Of a stretch of DNA of 64,000 nt, positions 56,601 to 60,454 are shown piece after piece; within the stretch, counting starts at the first letter, position 1, and each line of letters opens with the position of its first letter. Under the pieces are notes generated by a model that did no database searches, was not told the DNA's origin, and saw only the letters and a list, made by a program, of their open reading frames with translations. The translations under genes and the position numbers were made by a program. Source of the stretch: Nectonema munidae. Taxonomy: Eukaryota > Nematomorpha > Nectonematoida > Nectonematidae. The stretch is from positions 62,001 through 126,000 of the forward strand of contig JAUIRK010000817.1 of the NCBI GenBank assembly GCA_030549495.1, in the 5' to 3' direction.

Positions 56601-59317
56601 CAATACAAAGAAATCATATCTGGTAAGTATGCCTTTCTCGAAACCAAAATATATTCATTCTATATTTTCACTTGACTAATTCAATAACAGCGGGAAAAAT
56701 TATTTGTTTTTTTTTTAATATTTTTCTGGGTGGCATGGCAGGTTGGTTGAGACGATGGACTCAGCACGGAAGCCTCTGGGTTCGGTTCCTCATCGATACC
56801 AATTTGTTCATAGTTTGACATAAGCCTTGTCAATGACCCACGGTACCTTTACCTTTTCAACACCAAATTTTTGACTGACTCAATGTGAGCACATCAAAAA
56901 TAAAATACATTGAGACAACCAAATCATCTAACTTGAGTCAATTATAAGTCAAAATTTTGTTATTATAAAATGTTTAATTAAATGATGCATATAATAATAG
57001 ATCATATGAAAATAAAACAAAAGAAAGACAACGCTTGACATGTATGAGTTGACATTTCAAAAAATATAACTGCATGGCGGCATATCTAGATCCCACCTAT
57101 TATTTTTTTTGATTTAGGTTTTAGTTTTAAAATTTTGGGAAAATAAAAAGCCATATTTACACTTACTGAGAGTGATCATAATTCGTAAAATAAACAAATG
57201 CTAAAATTTTTATTTTTTTTATATAAAGAAGTAGTTAAGCGAAAAAAAATTAAAGCAATAAAGATAATAAATTTATCTACCGGCAACACCATTCAACCAA
57301 TCTTATGGTATTCTTGTGTGCCCCGGCACACCGTTTGTGAAGCAGTGGTTCTCAAGCGAGATCCACATGGACCGGGGGTCCATGATATTCATAGGGGATC
57401 CACAGGCAAAAAATATGATATTAGAAGTCCACATCCACAATGATATTTTGATGTTCCATATGTGTAATTCCATTTCAGAAAGCTGGTTATTACTGATGAA
57501 AATGTTAAACTGTATTTCTTTGTAAACACGGTTTCGGAGTAAAAATCTTGAATCTTGGAGCAAAAATAGTTTTGTCTCTGGCTCCGATTCCAACTCCGGC
57601 TTTGCCATGTTTTGAAAAGTTTGTTGTAACACTGCTTGGTGAACAAACGCATACTTTGAAGAACTAGACTTCTAATTTTAACAGTTCATATTTTTTCTAG
57701 AAGAAGCTTGTTTATTGAAGGGTTTCGTGTACTATCCAAATAAAACAATACAATTAATTCATTTATAAAACTAGGTGATACCTTGGACAAGGAACAGATA
57801 AAAATAATTCTTAAAGTACCTTGGACAAGGAACAGATAAAAATAATTCTTAAAGTATCTTATTGTATTCATGAAAGGAATCGATTACTATCCTCAGCAAT
57901 AAAAATGGAAAACAGATTAACATGAAAATAACCATTATTTTTTATCTAAGTAAAATTTCGAAATATAGAGGTATATTCTCATAGAAGTAAAATTCTGACT
58001 CATATTTTCAAGTTTTGACTATGGAGGTAAATTGGATTAGTGTGATCTCATGTTTTCGAGTCCTTTTGGGGTCATACTAATGCTTTAGAATTTCTTGATA
58101 GTCATTAATTCTTTGAAGACACCACCAGTGTTCCAAAAAATGGAAATCGTCTGCTTTAAATGCATAGAATTCTATTGAAAAAGATAACAGATAAGCTGTC
58201 TTATAATTCCTGGTCCTTTTAAATGGTTAACTTTGAGAGACAGGAGCAATATTTATGATATTACCGCCTCCGGCTCCATATTTGAACATTATTTTGGCTC
58301 CCTTTCCGAAACCAAGTTTGTAAGCGTAATTCGCTCAGTGGGTAAAGCATGCGAGGGTTTGTAAACAAGGAAAAAAGATCAACTCTAAATTTTAAATGAA
58401 TGTTATCTTCCAGTCTTTTTCATATTAACACAATTGCTCATCTCCACTTTGGCAGGGATTATTATAGAAGTGAGTTGTGTATTCATGGTGGCTATTTTTA
58501 ATGTAAAATTTTAAAATAGATAGAGAATCTTAAAAGAATAAATTACTATTATTATTTACGATATTTATTATAAACGTACGCCACAGGGAGGATATCATCG
58601 AAAAAAGCAAAGTTTTAAAAATGTTTCAAAAAAGCTAAAAATTCTGACTGGAGTTTTTATAAAAGTTATTACAGTAAAACCTGTCTCAGCAGTCACCTTG
58701 AAAGAAGAGCCACGGGCCTATATCAATCCATATACGACATACCCGATTCAGTATAATTGTAACGCTACAAATAGCTTTTAATATATTATTATTAAATATT
58801 AGTCTGAGAATAAGCTTTTCTTTTGTTGAATAGTTATGAGCGGGTCCACCCCAAAAAAAACAAGAGAACAGGGGCCCATGAGAAAAAAAGATTGAGGTTA
58901 CTGGTCTAGAGGTTTGTAGCAAAGAGGGCCTATAAGATATCGTCTAAAGTATTATGTGTGTACTTCCAATTAAAATGTTCCTTACTTTCAAATAGAGCTG
59001 TTTCCACCCATTGTACTTTTTTCGTACAATCGAAAAACTTCTAAATAATGTATGCGTAAAAATTCAGGGAGCGAGAGAAGAAGTTCTAAATTAAAATTTA
59101 AGAGGCCCAAAAGCGTGATCTGGACTGCGTGTGTGCTAAAAAGTTTTTTCTACTTTGAACCTTTTTTCCAGGCATCGTTAAAGAAAACACATATGATGAA
59201 ATATACGAAAGAGTGAAAGAAGCTATCGATGAGCACTCTGTCCCGTCTTTTTGGGTCCAAGTTTCAAGTGACATTGAAAAGAGATTACTTAACAATAACA
59301 ACAATTCATCTCACTAA
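11634..59317 (+). CDS. dlg1: Discs-large homologue, MAGUK scaffold protein (20-exon gene, N-terminus missing)
   Basis: Coding exons join as 11634-11687, 17407-17600, 21040-21142, 21848-21926, 27013-27149, 28888-29319, 30757-30922, 34302-34719, 38233-38386, 39713-39815, 41926-42076, 44446-44670, 45184-45259, 48832-48997, 49054-49098, 49893-49994, 51340-51509, 55919-56028, 56531-56622 and 59172-59317. The total is 3,123 nt (1,040 residues plus stop), all introns are GT-AG and phases agree throughout. Domains by residue: PDZ1 about 10-117, PDZ2 about 132-223, linker 224-527, PDZ3 about 528-613, SH3 about 653-745, HOOK to about 834, guanylate-kinase-like domain about 835-1020. Members of this family are cytoplasmic membrane-associated scaffolds at septate junctions and synapses; PDZ domains bind C-terminal tails of channels and receptors, and the GK domain binds phosphopeptides rather than GMP. 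The first exon seen begins in phase 0 without a credible start codon, so at least one upstream exon is missing. Only exon finding by eye supports the model; no transcript data were available. Confidence 0.93.
11932..12074 (-). mobile_element. tRNA-derived SINE, family 1
   Basis: Minus-strand copy with intact family features: CACAATTGCGCCGCTTGTAT, GGAATCGAACACAAGACC (B-box complement) and head CCTACTCATGCCCC. It begins about 245 bp downstream of dlg exon 1. The 3' simple tail resembles GGTACC/TTTACC repeats. Confidence 0.85.
12075..15180. other. dlg intron 1, AT-rich
   Basis: No gene. An imperfect inverted repeat lies at 12715-12740 and 12770-12795 (listed separately). There is an AT microsatellite near 14602-14617 and ATT repeats near 14242-14262. 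The overlapping frames at 14745-15015 have no motif. Confidence 0.4.
12707..12803. repeat. Inverted repeat, 26-bp arms, 29-bp spacer
   Basis: AAGTCCTAAATTGTCTTTTT (from 12715) pairs with the complementary arm ending at 12795 with very few mismatches. Related GACAAAATAGAATTG-type strings occur near 18960-19020, 20540-20590 and 30300-30345, so this could be one form of a dispersed short element. Confidence 0.6.
15193..16952 (-). pseudogene. Decayed copy of an uncharacterised multicopy invertebrate gene family, with introns
   Basis: Running 5' to 3' on the minus strand: an N-terminal segment with paired Cys (CYVCGYYIG and [16 protein letters not shown]); [12 protein letters not shown] and [20 protein letters not shown]; then the conserved core with [87 protein letters not shown], ending [20 protein letters not shown] and [19 protein letters not shown] recall highly repeated proteins of this kind in many invertebrate genomes, always unnamed; I know no function. 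A GT-AG intron of 59 nt (16732 down to 16674) joins WLRG to ERSMPFA in frame, and a second probable intron lies at about 16490-16420. The reading frame is broken in more than one place, so this copy is not functional. It lies antisense inside dlg intron 1. Confidence 0.75.
16953..17406. other. dlg intron 1, 3' part
   Basis: AT-rich sequence with no recognised element. The string AAAATCTCGTTTACCCCAACA at 17282 resembles one at 21542 and may be a worn element end. Confidence 0.4.
17407..17600 (+). CDS. dlg1: dlg exon 2: PDZ1, carboxylate-binding loop
   Basis: Opens with [16 protein letters not shown], the GLGF-type loop and first strands of PDZ1, then VSIIVTKVL. The canonical short segment that follows is replaced by a Ser/Asn/Thr-rich stretch ([10 protein letters not shown] onward), about 23 residues longer than in fly or vertebrate Dlg. 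Acceptor TTTTTAG, donor GTAAGT, ending in phase 2. No stop interrupts the frame and the next exon continues PDZ1 in phase, so the insertion looks translated. Confidence 0.9.
17601..21039. other. dlg intron 2, AT-rich
   Basis: No gene. It contains TA/TG microsatellite near 19629-19660, and stretches near 18950-19030 and 20530-20600 rich in CTATTTTGTC-like strings. A possible hAT-type end (CAGTAGTTCTCCAG) lies at 19350. Open frames here lack motifs. Confidence 0.4.
21040..21142 (+). CDS. dlg1: dlg exon 3: end of PDZ1
   Basis: Reads [19 protein letters not shown] followed by [15 protein letters not shown], corresponding to the canonical [21 protein letters not shown] region. The TH motif and following helix line the peptide groove; the His is the usual class I PDZ specificity residue. 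Acceptor TTTTCAG, donor GTAAGA. The hammerhead-bearing inverted repeat starts about 50 bp into the next intron. Confidence 0.92.
21252..21281 (-). ncRNA. Hammerhead-like ribozyme core, left arm
   Basis: On the minus strand: CUGAUGA, stem II GGAU/AGCC with one A-G mismatch, GAAA, then CCGGUC with predicted cleavage after the C at 21252. ACC/GGU is self-complementary, so dimer formation could supply a longer stem III. Stem I GGAA/UUUC forms directly. The stem II mismatch may weaken it relative to the right arm. Confidence 0.55.
21399..21428 (+). ncRNA. Hammerhead-like ribozyme core, right arm
   Basis: C3-A9 box CUGAUGA, four-pair stem II GGCU/AGCC, GAAA, and a minimal stem III (A-U, C-G around two loop bases) giving predicted cleavage after the C of GUC at 21428. 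Stem I can form from GGAA before the core and UUUA after it, plus GUG/CAC further out. All invariant core bases I checked are present. Activity is untested. Confidence 0.65.
21848..21926 (+). CDS. dlg1: dlg exon 4: PDZ1-PDZ2 linker and first strand of PDZ2
   Basis: Encodes [13 protein letters not shown], then [13 protein letters not shown], matching the short basic linker and first beta strand of PDZ2 (family form MEIKLIKGPKGLGF). Acceptor TTTTTAG, donor GTATTT, ending in phase 1 so the glycine of GFGF is completed across the junction. Confidence 0.85.
22612..23015 (-). mobile_element. LINE 3' fragment (RTE-like), 5' truncated
   Basis: The minus strand reads [39 protein letters not shown] and [15 protein letters not shown], the conserved WYGHV and RGRP-x-RW-x-D tail downstream of the reverse transcriptase domain in RTE-like non-LTR elements. 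The stop is near 22647 and a short GAA-type tail (TTC on +, 22616-22634) marks the 3' end. The open frame is 113 codons with no break. Everything upstream of about 23015 is missing. Confidence 0.8.
23362..23497. mobile_element. piggyBac-type MITE, decayed copy
   Basis: Starts CCATTTACGACCAATGTTCC and ends GATCTTAGATGGG, matching the clean copy at 62695-62822 through TTCATCTTCGTCTGC and TAGATATCGTCTGC. Flanking TTAA sites have mutated (TCAA, TAAA). Confidence 0.7.
23498..24470. other. Part of dlg intron 4, AT-rich
   Basis: No recognised gene or element. Open frames at 23741-23923 and 24036-24233 lack motifs. Confidence 0.4.
24473..24684. repeat. Copy 2 of the duplication, MITE-free
   Basis: Matches the two halves of 9876-10580 without the 470-bp MITE. 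CATTAGTG at 24532-24539 is the unoccupied target. Ends in a GAT microsatellite, where the copies diverge. Confidence 0.8.
25037..25175 (-). mobile_element. tRNA-derived SINE, family 2
   Basis: On the minus strand GGTTCGATTCC (complement of 25111-25121) is a perfect B-box. The A-box region reads GCAGATGGACTGGTGGTAGG, and the following ACCATCTGTCCAG matches the copy at 60463. A 96-codon frame across it is a shadow. Confidence 0.75.
25473..25602. mobile_element. piggyBac-type MITE, reverse orientation
   Basis: TTAA at 25473 and at 25599-25602, with internal GCAGACGATATC, CGCAGACGATTTATATTCAA and TAGGAACATTGGCCG, the reverse of the copy at 62695. The left side lacks the usual CCC end and is slightly truncated. 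Confidence 0.7.
26163..26391. mobile_element. 201-bp insert of serial hairpins between 14-bp direct repeats
   Basis: TACAAAGACTAAGT occurs at 26163-26176 and again at 26378-26391. Between them are perfect short hairpins in series: AGATTATACT/AGTATAATCT (26190/26211), AAACAA/TTGTTT (26230/26240), GAGAGTATT/AATACTCTC (26253/26274), AGTGTA/TACACT (26290/26305), and an outer CAGCAG/CTGCTG pair (about 26316/26355). The repeats look like a long target duplication, as made by retroposition. I do not recognise the RNA. Confidence 0.5.
27013..27149 (+). CDS. dlg1: dlg exon 5: PDZ2 core
   Basis: Reads [16 protein letters not shown] then [17 protein letters not shown] and LSIGDKILK, closely matching Dlg PDZ2 ([32 protein letters not shown]). 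This PDZ has the normal length, unlike the expanded PDZ1. Acceptor TTTTCTAG, donor GTAAGT, phase 0. Confidence 0.95.
27200..27315. repeat. MITE-like repeat related to 36650-36780
   Basis: AACCCTTTCATGCACAG and the near-palindrome GGGACACCAGTGTCCC, then AATAAAAATTG; 36655 has AACCCTGTCATGCACA and GTCCCAAGGAATAAAAA in the same order. Both resemble the TTAA-flanked family but I could not fix both ends. Confidence 0.5.
27455..27545 (+). mobile_element. tRNA-like SINE fragment
   Basis: GACATTGTGGTTAGACTGC resembles an A-box region and CGTTTCGATTCCCCATG a B-box, spaced as in a tRNA head. It lacks a paired acceptor stem, so it is not called as a tRNA gene. Confidence 0.45.
27546..28887. other. dlg intron 5, AT-rich
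   Basis: No recognised element. The frame 28555-28806 has no domain and lies in intron. Confidence 0.45.
28888..29319 (+). CDS. dlg1: dlg exon 6: end of PDZ2 and start of long linker
   Basis: Begins [19 protein letters not shown], the end of PDZ2 with its THDEAV groove helix, then about 110 residues of linker rich in Pro, Ser and Asn. Splicing uses GTAAGC at 29320. The frame stays open past the donor only because an ATTC microsatellite begins 11 bp downstream; that read-through is not linker sequence. Confidence 0.93.
29331..29395. repeat. ATTC tetranucleotide microsatellite next to a splice donor
   Basis: About 16 uninterrupted ATTC units starting 11 bp after the exon 6 donor. The run keeps the exon frame open as a repeating HSFI peptide if splicing fails. 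Confidence 0.95.
29396..30756. other. dlg intron 6, AT-rich
   Basis: Holds a fragment of the AACGATAACG repeat (about 30145-30290) and a short GACAAAATAGAA stretch at 30306-30345. No gene. Confidence 0.45.
30757..30922 (+). CDS. dlg1: dlg exon 7: PDZ2-PDZ3 linker
   Basis: Encodes 55 residues beginning [17 protein letters not shown], Asn/Ser/Thr-rich with no domain. Support comes from phase 0 entry, phase 1 exit, a clean ATTTTTAG acceptor, a GTATGT donor, codon-like composition against AT-rich flanks, and agreement with the next exon's phase. It could be alternatively spliced: skipping it would shift the frame, so it would need to be skipped with a partner exon. Confidence 0.75.
30923..33983. 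other. dlg intron 7, AT-rich
   Basis: No gene recognised. A 25-base T run lies at 33031-33055. The frame 31368-31700 is Phe/Ile/Tyr-rich, as expected by chance in AT-rich DNA. Confidence 0.45.
33984..34135. repeat. 18-bp minisatellite
   Basis: Tandem units of CAACCAACCAAACAACTC (three near-identical), then two variants ending AATATCTC with G for C at one position, and decayed units at both sides. It lies 170 bp before dlg exon 8. The minus-strand frame reading repeated GWLELF is a product of the repeat. Confidence 0.85.
34302..34719 (+). CDS. dlg1: dlg exon 8: PDZ2-PDZ3 linker, low complexity
   Basis: A 418-nt exon encoding Asn- and Asp-rich linker with a five-His run ([11 protein letters not shown]) and paired acidic clusters, ending [10 protein letters not shown] before PDZ3. 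Enters in phase 1 after CTCAAG and leaves in phase 2 at GTAAGT. The minus-strand frame across it is a shadow. Together exons 6-8 make a linker far longer than the roughly 60 residues of vertebrate DLG1; Dlg of flies also has a long one. Confidence 0.82.
34720..37876. other. dlg intron 8, 5' part
   Basis: Mostly AT-rich non-coding. A piggyBac-type MITE is at 35433-35547 and a relative at 36650-36780; CCCGTTGAGGACC and CCAACGGTTAA at 36140-36267 bound a worn member of the same group. A short segment at 35388-35421 recurs at 37717-37752. Confidence 0.45.
35433..35547. mobile_element. piggyBac-type MITE flanked by TTAA
   Basis: TTAA at 35429-35432 and 35548-35551; ends CTCTTTGAAG and CTCAAAGGG are imperfect inverses. 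Contains GAAATCGTCTGCTTTAGAT, matching the copy at 58109-58226. The sequence left of the insertion recurs near 37717-37756, where a TTAA is unoccupied. Confidence 0.75.
37877..38164. mobile_element. hAT-type MITE with exact 8-bp target duplication, just upstream of PDZ3
   Basis: Starts CAGGGGTCCTGAAACC and ends TTTGGAGACCCCTG. Perfect flanking CATTAGAC at 37869-37876 and 38165-38172. It ends 68 bp before the exon 9 start, inside the likely branch-point neighbourhood of that intron. Confidence 0.88.
38233..38386 (+). CDS. dlg1: dlg exon 9: PDZ3, first half
   Basis: Reads [15 protein letters not shown], then [16 protein letters not shown] and [17 protein letters not shown], a close match to Dlg/PSD-95 PDZ3 ([28 protein letters not shown]). 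Acceptor CTTTTAG, donor GTATGC at 38387, phase 0. A hAT-type MITE lies 68 bp upstream. Confidence 0.95.
38517..38663 (-). mobile_element. tRNA-derived SINE, family 1
   Basis: Minus copy in dlg intron 9, with CACAATTGCGCCGCTTGTAT and GGGATCGAACCCAAGACC (B-box complement), nearly identical to the copy at 11932-12074. The simple tail GGTAATGGTAATGG is at the left side. Confidence 0.88.
39068..39175 (+). mobile_element. tRNA-derived SINE, family 1, 3' truncated
   Basis: Head GTGTGAGTAGGGTTGGTTGG, then GTTCGGTCCTGCATCAAGCC and TTAGTTCGATACAAGC, after which similarity stops; the CGGCGCAATTGTG part is missing. It lies in the same intron as the opposite-strand copy at 38517. Confidence 0.8.
39713..39815 (+). 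CDS. dlg1: dlg exon 10: PDZ3, second half
   Basis: Reads [19 protein letters not shown] then [15 protein letters not shown], matching the VNSVDLRAASHEQAAAALK region including the groove His. Acceptor CTTACAG, donor GTATCT, phase 1 exit. The vertebrate YRPEEY stretch after PDZ3 is split across the junction to exon 11 (K-Y-E-M-F). Confidence 0.93.
40145..41460. repeat. Dispersed repeat with AACGATAACGAA motifs, copy 2, interrupted by a LINE
   Basis: Matches 4895-5715 in order. The 435 bp at 40255-40689 have no counterpart in copy 1 and are a LINE insertion. The ends read GAGCTGGGAAAATAACGAC and AGCAACGATGCCAAGTCT, loosely inverse. No coding capacity of its own. Confidence 0.65.
40255..40689 (-). 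mobile_element. 5'-truncated LINE with 10-bp target duplication
   Basis: Flanked by CATTTTTACG at 40245-40254 and 40690-40699, which is single in the related repeat at 5019. On the minus strand it reads [20 protein letters not shown], then [20 protein letters not shown], the Cys/His-containing tail found at the C-terminus of many non-LTR ORF2 proteins. A second frame after it ([20 protein letters not shown]) suggests a small indel. The 3' tail is four AAC units. It is strikingly A/C-rich on its sense strand compared with its surroundings. Confidence 0.8.
41461..41925. other. dlg intron 10, 3' part
   Basis: No element recognised. There is a short internal near-repeat of GTTAAAGATCATT at 41751 and 41787. 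Confidence 0.4.
41926..42076 (+). CDS. dlg1: dlg exon 11: PDZ3-SH3 linker and first SH3 strand
   Basis: Encodes [18 protein letters not shown] through [14 protein letters not shown], matching the family YSRFEAKIHDLREQMM ... [20 protein letters not shown]. Acceptor TTTCAG, donor GTATCT at 42077, phase 2. The conserved SLRTS-K-SLYVR signature fixes both frame and donor. Confidence 0.93.
42077..42878. other. dlg intron 11, 5' part
   Basis: AT-rich non-coding sequence; frames at 42148-42372 and 42640-42840 have no motif. Confidence 0.4.
42879..43331. mobile_element. hAT-type MITE with exact 8-bp target duplication
   Basis: Ends CAGGGTTTCTCAACCGGGG and GGTTGAGAAACACGG; flanks GTCTAGAT at 42871-42878 and 43332-43339 are identical. 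The left part (GGTCCACAGG, AGTCCACAATAATATTTTG) matches the fragment at 57343-57480, which makes it a sub-family. Confidence 0.9.
43340..44445. other. dlg intron 11, 3' part
   Basis: No recognised gene, element or exon in about 1.1 kb before the SH3 exon. Confidence 0.45.
44446..44670 (+). CDS. dlg1: dlg exon 12: SH3 domain
   Basis: Reads [20 protein letters not shown], then [20 protein letters not shown] and YGVVPSKLR, the MAGUK SH3 core. Between WWRAA and GVVPSK there are about 12 more residues than in vertebrate DLG1 (Ser/Asn-rich, [15 protein letters not shown]). Acceptor TTTTTAG, donor GTATGC, phase 2. Confidence 0.95.
45184..45259 (+). CDS. dlg1: dlg exon 13: SH3 end and HOOK start
   Basis: Reads [18 protein letters not shown] then ASSHDFK, matching RRVEKKERARLKTVKFNSK. 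The basic HOOK segment links SH3 to GK and in the family helps control intramolecular SH3-GK binding. Acceptor TCTTTTAG, donor GTCTGT. The following intron holds the Tigger-like element at 45350-47450. Confidence 0.9.
45350..47450 (+). mobile_element. Tigger-like (pogo, Tc1/mariner superfamily) DNA transposon, decayed
   Basis: Matching inverted ends ATATCCGAGTTACGACC and GGTCGTAACTCGGATAT bound 2,101 bp, with TA at 45348-45349 and 47451-47452. Inside, + strand frames give recognisable CENP-B/Tigger transposase pieces: [40 protein letters not shown], then [15 protein letters not shown] (catalytic D of the DDE triad with the DNAPxH signature) and [15 protein letters not shown]. The C-terminal part is Lys/Glu-rich ([10 protein letters not shown]) near 46790-46900. 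Several stops and frame changes interrupt the gene, so it is dead as a source of transposase, although the ends remain well matched. It lies in dlg intron 13 in the same orientation. Confidence 0.88.
47453..47875. other. dlg intron 13, AT-rich
   Basis: No recognised element; runs of T and A. Confidence 0.4.
47876..48212. mobile_element. hAT-type MITE, worn right end
   Basis: Starts CAGTGGTTTTTAATCTTGGG with GTCCACGGACCC, and the right side has GGGGTCTATGACTAAATTAG and GGTGAAAGCCCC, as in this family. The right terminal repeat and target duplication are too degraded to place exactly. Confidence 0.65.
48460..48540 (+). mobile_element. hAT-type MITE left-end fragment
   Basis: CAGTTGTTCTCAACCTTTTC is a good family terminus followed by GACACCCATCATAATTTTTT. 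No matching right end nearby. Confidence 0.45.
48832..48997 (+). CDS. dlg1: dlg exon 14: HOOK region
   Basis: Reads [20 protein letters not shown] followed by [10 protein letters not shown], matching family GQSFNDKRKKNLFSRKFPFYKNKDQ. After this comes a Ser/Asn-rich variable tail. Acceptor AACTCTAG, donor GTGAAC at 48998, phase 1. Confidence 0.9.
49054..49098 (+). CDS. dlg1: dlg exon 15: 45-nt exon before GK
   Basis: A 45-nt exon encoding [15 protein letters not shown], corresponding to vertebrate EEYVLSYEPVNQQEV just before YTRPV. It enters and leaves in phase 1. Only 56 bp separates it from exon 14, the smallest intron of the gene. Acceptor CTTTTAG, donor GTAAGC. Confidence 0.88.
49099..49892. 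other. dlg intron 15
   Basis: No recognised element. GAGTCGGTAGAGTCGGAG at 49610 belongs to a loose set of GGAGTCGG-type strings also seen near 26570, 33090 and 57590. Confidence 0.4.
49893..49994 (+). CDS. dlg1: dlg exon 16: GK domain, degenerate P-loop
   Basis: Reads [20 protein letters not shown] then [13 protein letters not shown], matching [32 protein letters not shown]. The ATP-binding G-x4-GK-[ST] of true guanylate kinases is absent, as in other Dlg proteins, so no kinase activity is expected. Acceptor AATTTAG, donor GTATGT. Confidence 0.95.
50353..50492 (-). mobile_element. tRNA-derived SINE, family 1, divergent
   Basis: Minus copy with GGGATTCGAACCCAAGACTT, a perfect B-box complement, head CAACCTACTCACGCCCC and tail GGTGGTACCTTGGGG. 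It lacks the CAATTGCGCC segment in recognisable form. An AG microsatellite lies just upstream at 50308-50320. Confidence 0.75.
50590..50830. repeat. Dispersed repeat, second copy of 1290-1527
   Basis: Shared ordered similarity including ACACAACGAATACAATTATT and GTAAAATCTT. Right after it, TTATCCGGCC (50837) and ATAACCGGATATTC (50896) form a loose inverted pair of the kind seen at Tc1/mariner-type MITE ends. Confidence 0.55.
51340..51509 (+). CDS. dlg1: dlg exon 17: GK domain, GMP-binding-like region
   Basis: Reads [20 protein letters not shown], then [20 protein letters not shown] and [16 protein letters not shown], matching [48 protein letters not shown]. Acceptor TTTTAAG, donor GTAAGC, phase 0. 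The next intron (51510-55918) holds the piggyBac-like transposase remains. Confidence 0.96.
51510..51764. other. dlg intron 17, first part
   Basis: No element recognised apart from the left boundary of the piggyBac region at 51765. Confidence 0.4.
51769..54306 (-). mobile_element. piggyBac-like DNA transposon, decayed
   Basis: The transposase gene runs on the minus strand. N-terminal part near 54040-53755 ([11 protein letters not shown], then [20 protein letters not shown]); middle at about 53230-52679 with [27 protein letters not shown] (first catalytic Asp) and [16 protein letters not shown] (second); [14 protein letters not shown] near 52530 (third Asp; the following Asp of the family is Asn here); C-terminus [14 protein letters not shown], the Cys-rich tail, ending near 52088. 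Stops and frame changes break it. Proposed ends are TTAA-CCTT at 51765 and AAGG-TTAA at 54303; 2.5 kb fits the family but the right end is uncertain because it lies in a tandem duplication. Confidence 0.7.
54112..54735. repeat. Two-copy tandem duplication, about 300-bp unit
   Basis: 54112-54405 and 54430-54735 match in order (AGAAAACTGAGAAAATA, ACAAAATGATTAGTGATGAA, CACAACACAGCTTTAATTTT) with perhaps 12-15% differences. It lies at the N-terminal side of the piggyBac transposase. The 72-codon frame at 54466 is from copy 2 only and is not conserved in copy 1. Confidence 0.85.
54736..55918. other. dlg intron 17, last part
   Basis: AT-rich. TACGGCCGGCGGGCCACTTC at 55493 is an isolated GC patch that resembles the subterminal part of hAT elements. 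Otherwise nothing. Confidence 0.4.
55919..56028 (+). CDS. dlg1: dlg exon 18: GK domain
   Basis: Reads [20 protein letters not shown] then [17 protein letters not shown], matching [36 protein letters not shown]. Acceptor TGTTCAG, donor GTAAGT, phase 2 exit. Confidence 0.95.
56531..56622 (+). CDS. dlg1: dlg exon 19: GK domain
   Basis: Reads [20 protein letters not shown] then [10 protein letters not shown], matching [33 protein letters not shown]. Acceptor CATTTTAAG, donor GTAAGT, phase 1 exit. Confidence 0.92.
56623..57342. other. dlg intron 19, first part, with a SINE
   Basis: Holds the SINE at 56731-56850; the remainder is AT-rich non-coding. Confidence 0.4.
56731..56850 (+). mobile_element. 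tRNA-derived SINE, family 1 relative
   Basis: GGTGGCATGGCAGGTTGGTT, GGGTTCGGTTCCTCATCGAT (B-box with one change) and an ACGGTACC tail followed by TTTACC. It differs more in the middle than other copies. Confidence 0.65.
57343..57480 (+). mobile_element. hAT-type MITE left part
   Basis: Starts CAGTGGTTCTCAAGCGAG and continues GGGGGTCCATGATATTCATA, GGATCCACAGGC, GTCCACATCCACAATGATAT, matching the left side of 42879-43331. The right end is missing here; a lone right-end fragment is at 58840-58903. Confidence 0.7.
57779..57854. repeat. Perfect 38-bp tandem duplication
   Basis: Two identical units beginning TACCTTGGACAAGGAACAGA at 57779 and 57817. Identity without any mismatch suggests a recent event. 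Confidence 0.95.
58109..58226. mobile_element. piggyBac-type MITE flanked by TTAA
   Basis: TTAA at 58105-58108 and 58227-58230. Ends TTCTTTGAAG and CTTTTAAATGG. Internal GGAAATCGTCTGCTTTAAAT matches the copy at 35433-35547. Confidence 0.75.
58840..58903 (-). mobile_element. hAT-type MITE right-end fragment
   Basis: GGGGCCCATGAGAAAAAAAG then ATTGAGGTTACTG corresponds to GGGGTCCATGAGTAAAAAAG and GGTTGAGAAACAC at the right end of 42879-43331. Not obviously part of the left fragment at 57343, since no flanks match. Confidence 0.6.
59172..59317 (+). CDS. dlg1: dlg exon 20: GK end, C-terminal tail and stop
   Basis: Reads [20 protein letters not shown] then [20 protein letters not shown] and a five-Asn tail ending SSH before TAA. 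The family ends with DTLEDIYNQVKQIIEEQSG-x-YIWVPAKEKL. This copy keeps the W-V core (FWVQV) but has about 15 extra residues of tail. Acceptor TTTTTTCCAG. Confidence 0.92.
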
Positions 59318-60350
59318 TCACAAGCATCATCATTATCACCATCTTCTCTAAAGCATATGAAATCAGAAAGAAAACATCATTTCGCTCTCCCAGCAAACCT
59401 GTTATTTCTCTTATCTAACGAAATTCTGTATGATCTCAGACAAAAATGGGTGTACGTATATCTAATGTATGCATATATACGTTTATATTATAGCGTTCCT
59501 TATATATATATATCTTCTTTCATCATGTTTTATTTTTGTATTTTTCCGCCAAATTCATTCAAAATATTTTCCCTCCAAAATTGTGTCACGTGTTTTAAAG
59601 ATGAATTTTTTTTATAATTTTCTGCCAGAGCATTCTACTTCGTCATCTTTTATATATTTTATCTATCACAATAGTGAAGGCACAAACCTGACTAAACTTA
59701 CATTGGAGTGAACAATGGAAAAATGCATGAACCCCCCTACCCCCCTTTTTAAAAACCGAAACACACGTAATATTCATTATATCTTTTTCGCATTTCTTTT
59801 TACCTCCTTTTAGCATTTTATATGAGTGTAGCATAGCGTTATATCACACTTTGAACACTTAATTCGAAGATGGCGTTTTAACTTGTTTTTACATATCTAC
59901 TATATCCATTCAAGCTATCTTCAAGCAAAGAGAGAAGAAGAGTGAATACGAGATGATCATTGGGTGTGTGTATCATTGCCAAAGTTGTAAATATATGTGT
60001 GCTCCTTGTTACATGATTTCTTGAATAGAACAAAACTACTTATATCTTTTTATTGTGAAAAGTTTATTTATTCATATCAATTATTTTGATAACATGGCAT
60101 CTATCTATCTATTATTATTATTCATTTATTTATTCCTTATATACTTTTTGTTTTTCTCTTTATTTAGTTATGGATGATATTCATTTATATATTTTACACG
60201 TGATTTTACCCACTTGTGTAATGGGCCAAACACACGTGCTTTTATTTTAACATTTTTAATACATAAAGTTTGGAAAAGAAGATTGTTATTTCTTTTAAGT
60301 AATGATATACTATTTTGCTTTAAAAAATAAACAAAAAGTCATTGAAAAAG
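59318..60350 (+). other. dlg1: Probable dlg 3' UTR with polyadenylation site
   Basis: AT-rich non-coding sequence directly after the dlg stop, free of recognisable transposons. The first canonical AATAAA is at 60326-60331; a weaker AATAGA lies near 60024. The UTR end is inferred from this signal only. A tRNA-type SINE begins about 110 bp further on. Confidence 0.5.
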
Positions 60351-60454
60351 CCCTACACATTCCTAATGTTTTTTTAATATACACAAATTTTTACATACTT
60401 CAAAGAATAACGAGAAAGTGTAGTTAAAATCATAAGCTTGAATGTGAAATGTAT

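Noticed and set aside
57343-58903. A single 1.56-kb hAT-type element with both ends
   Set aside because: Left and right family ends are present, but the flanks do not share an 8-bp duplication and the middle does not match the family; kept as two fragments.
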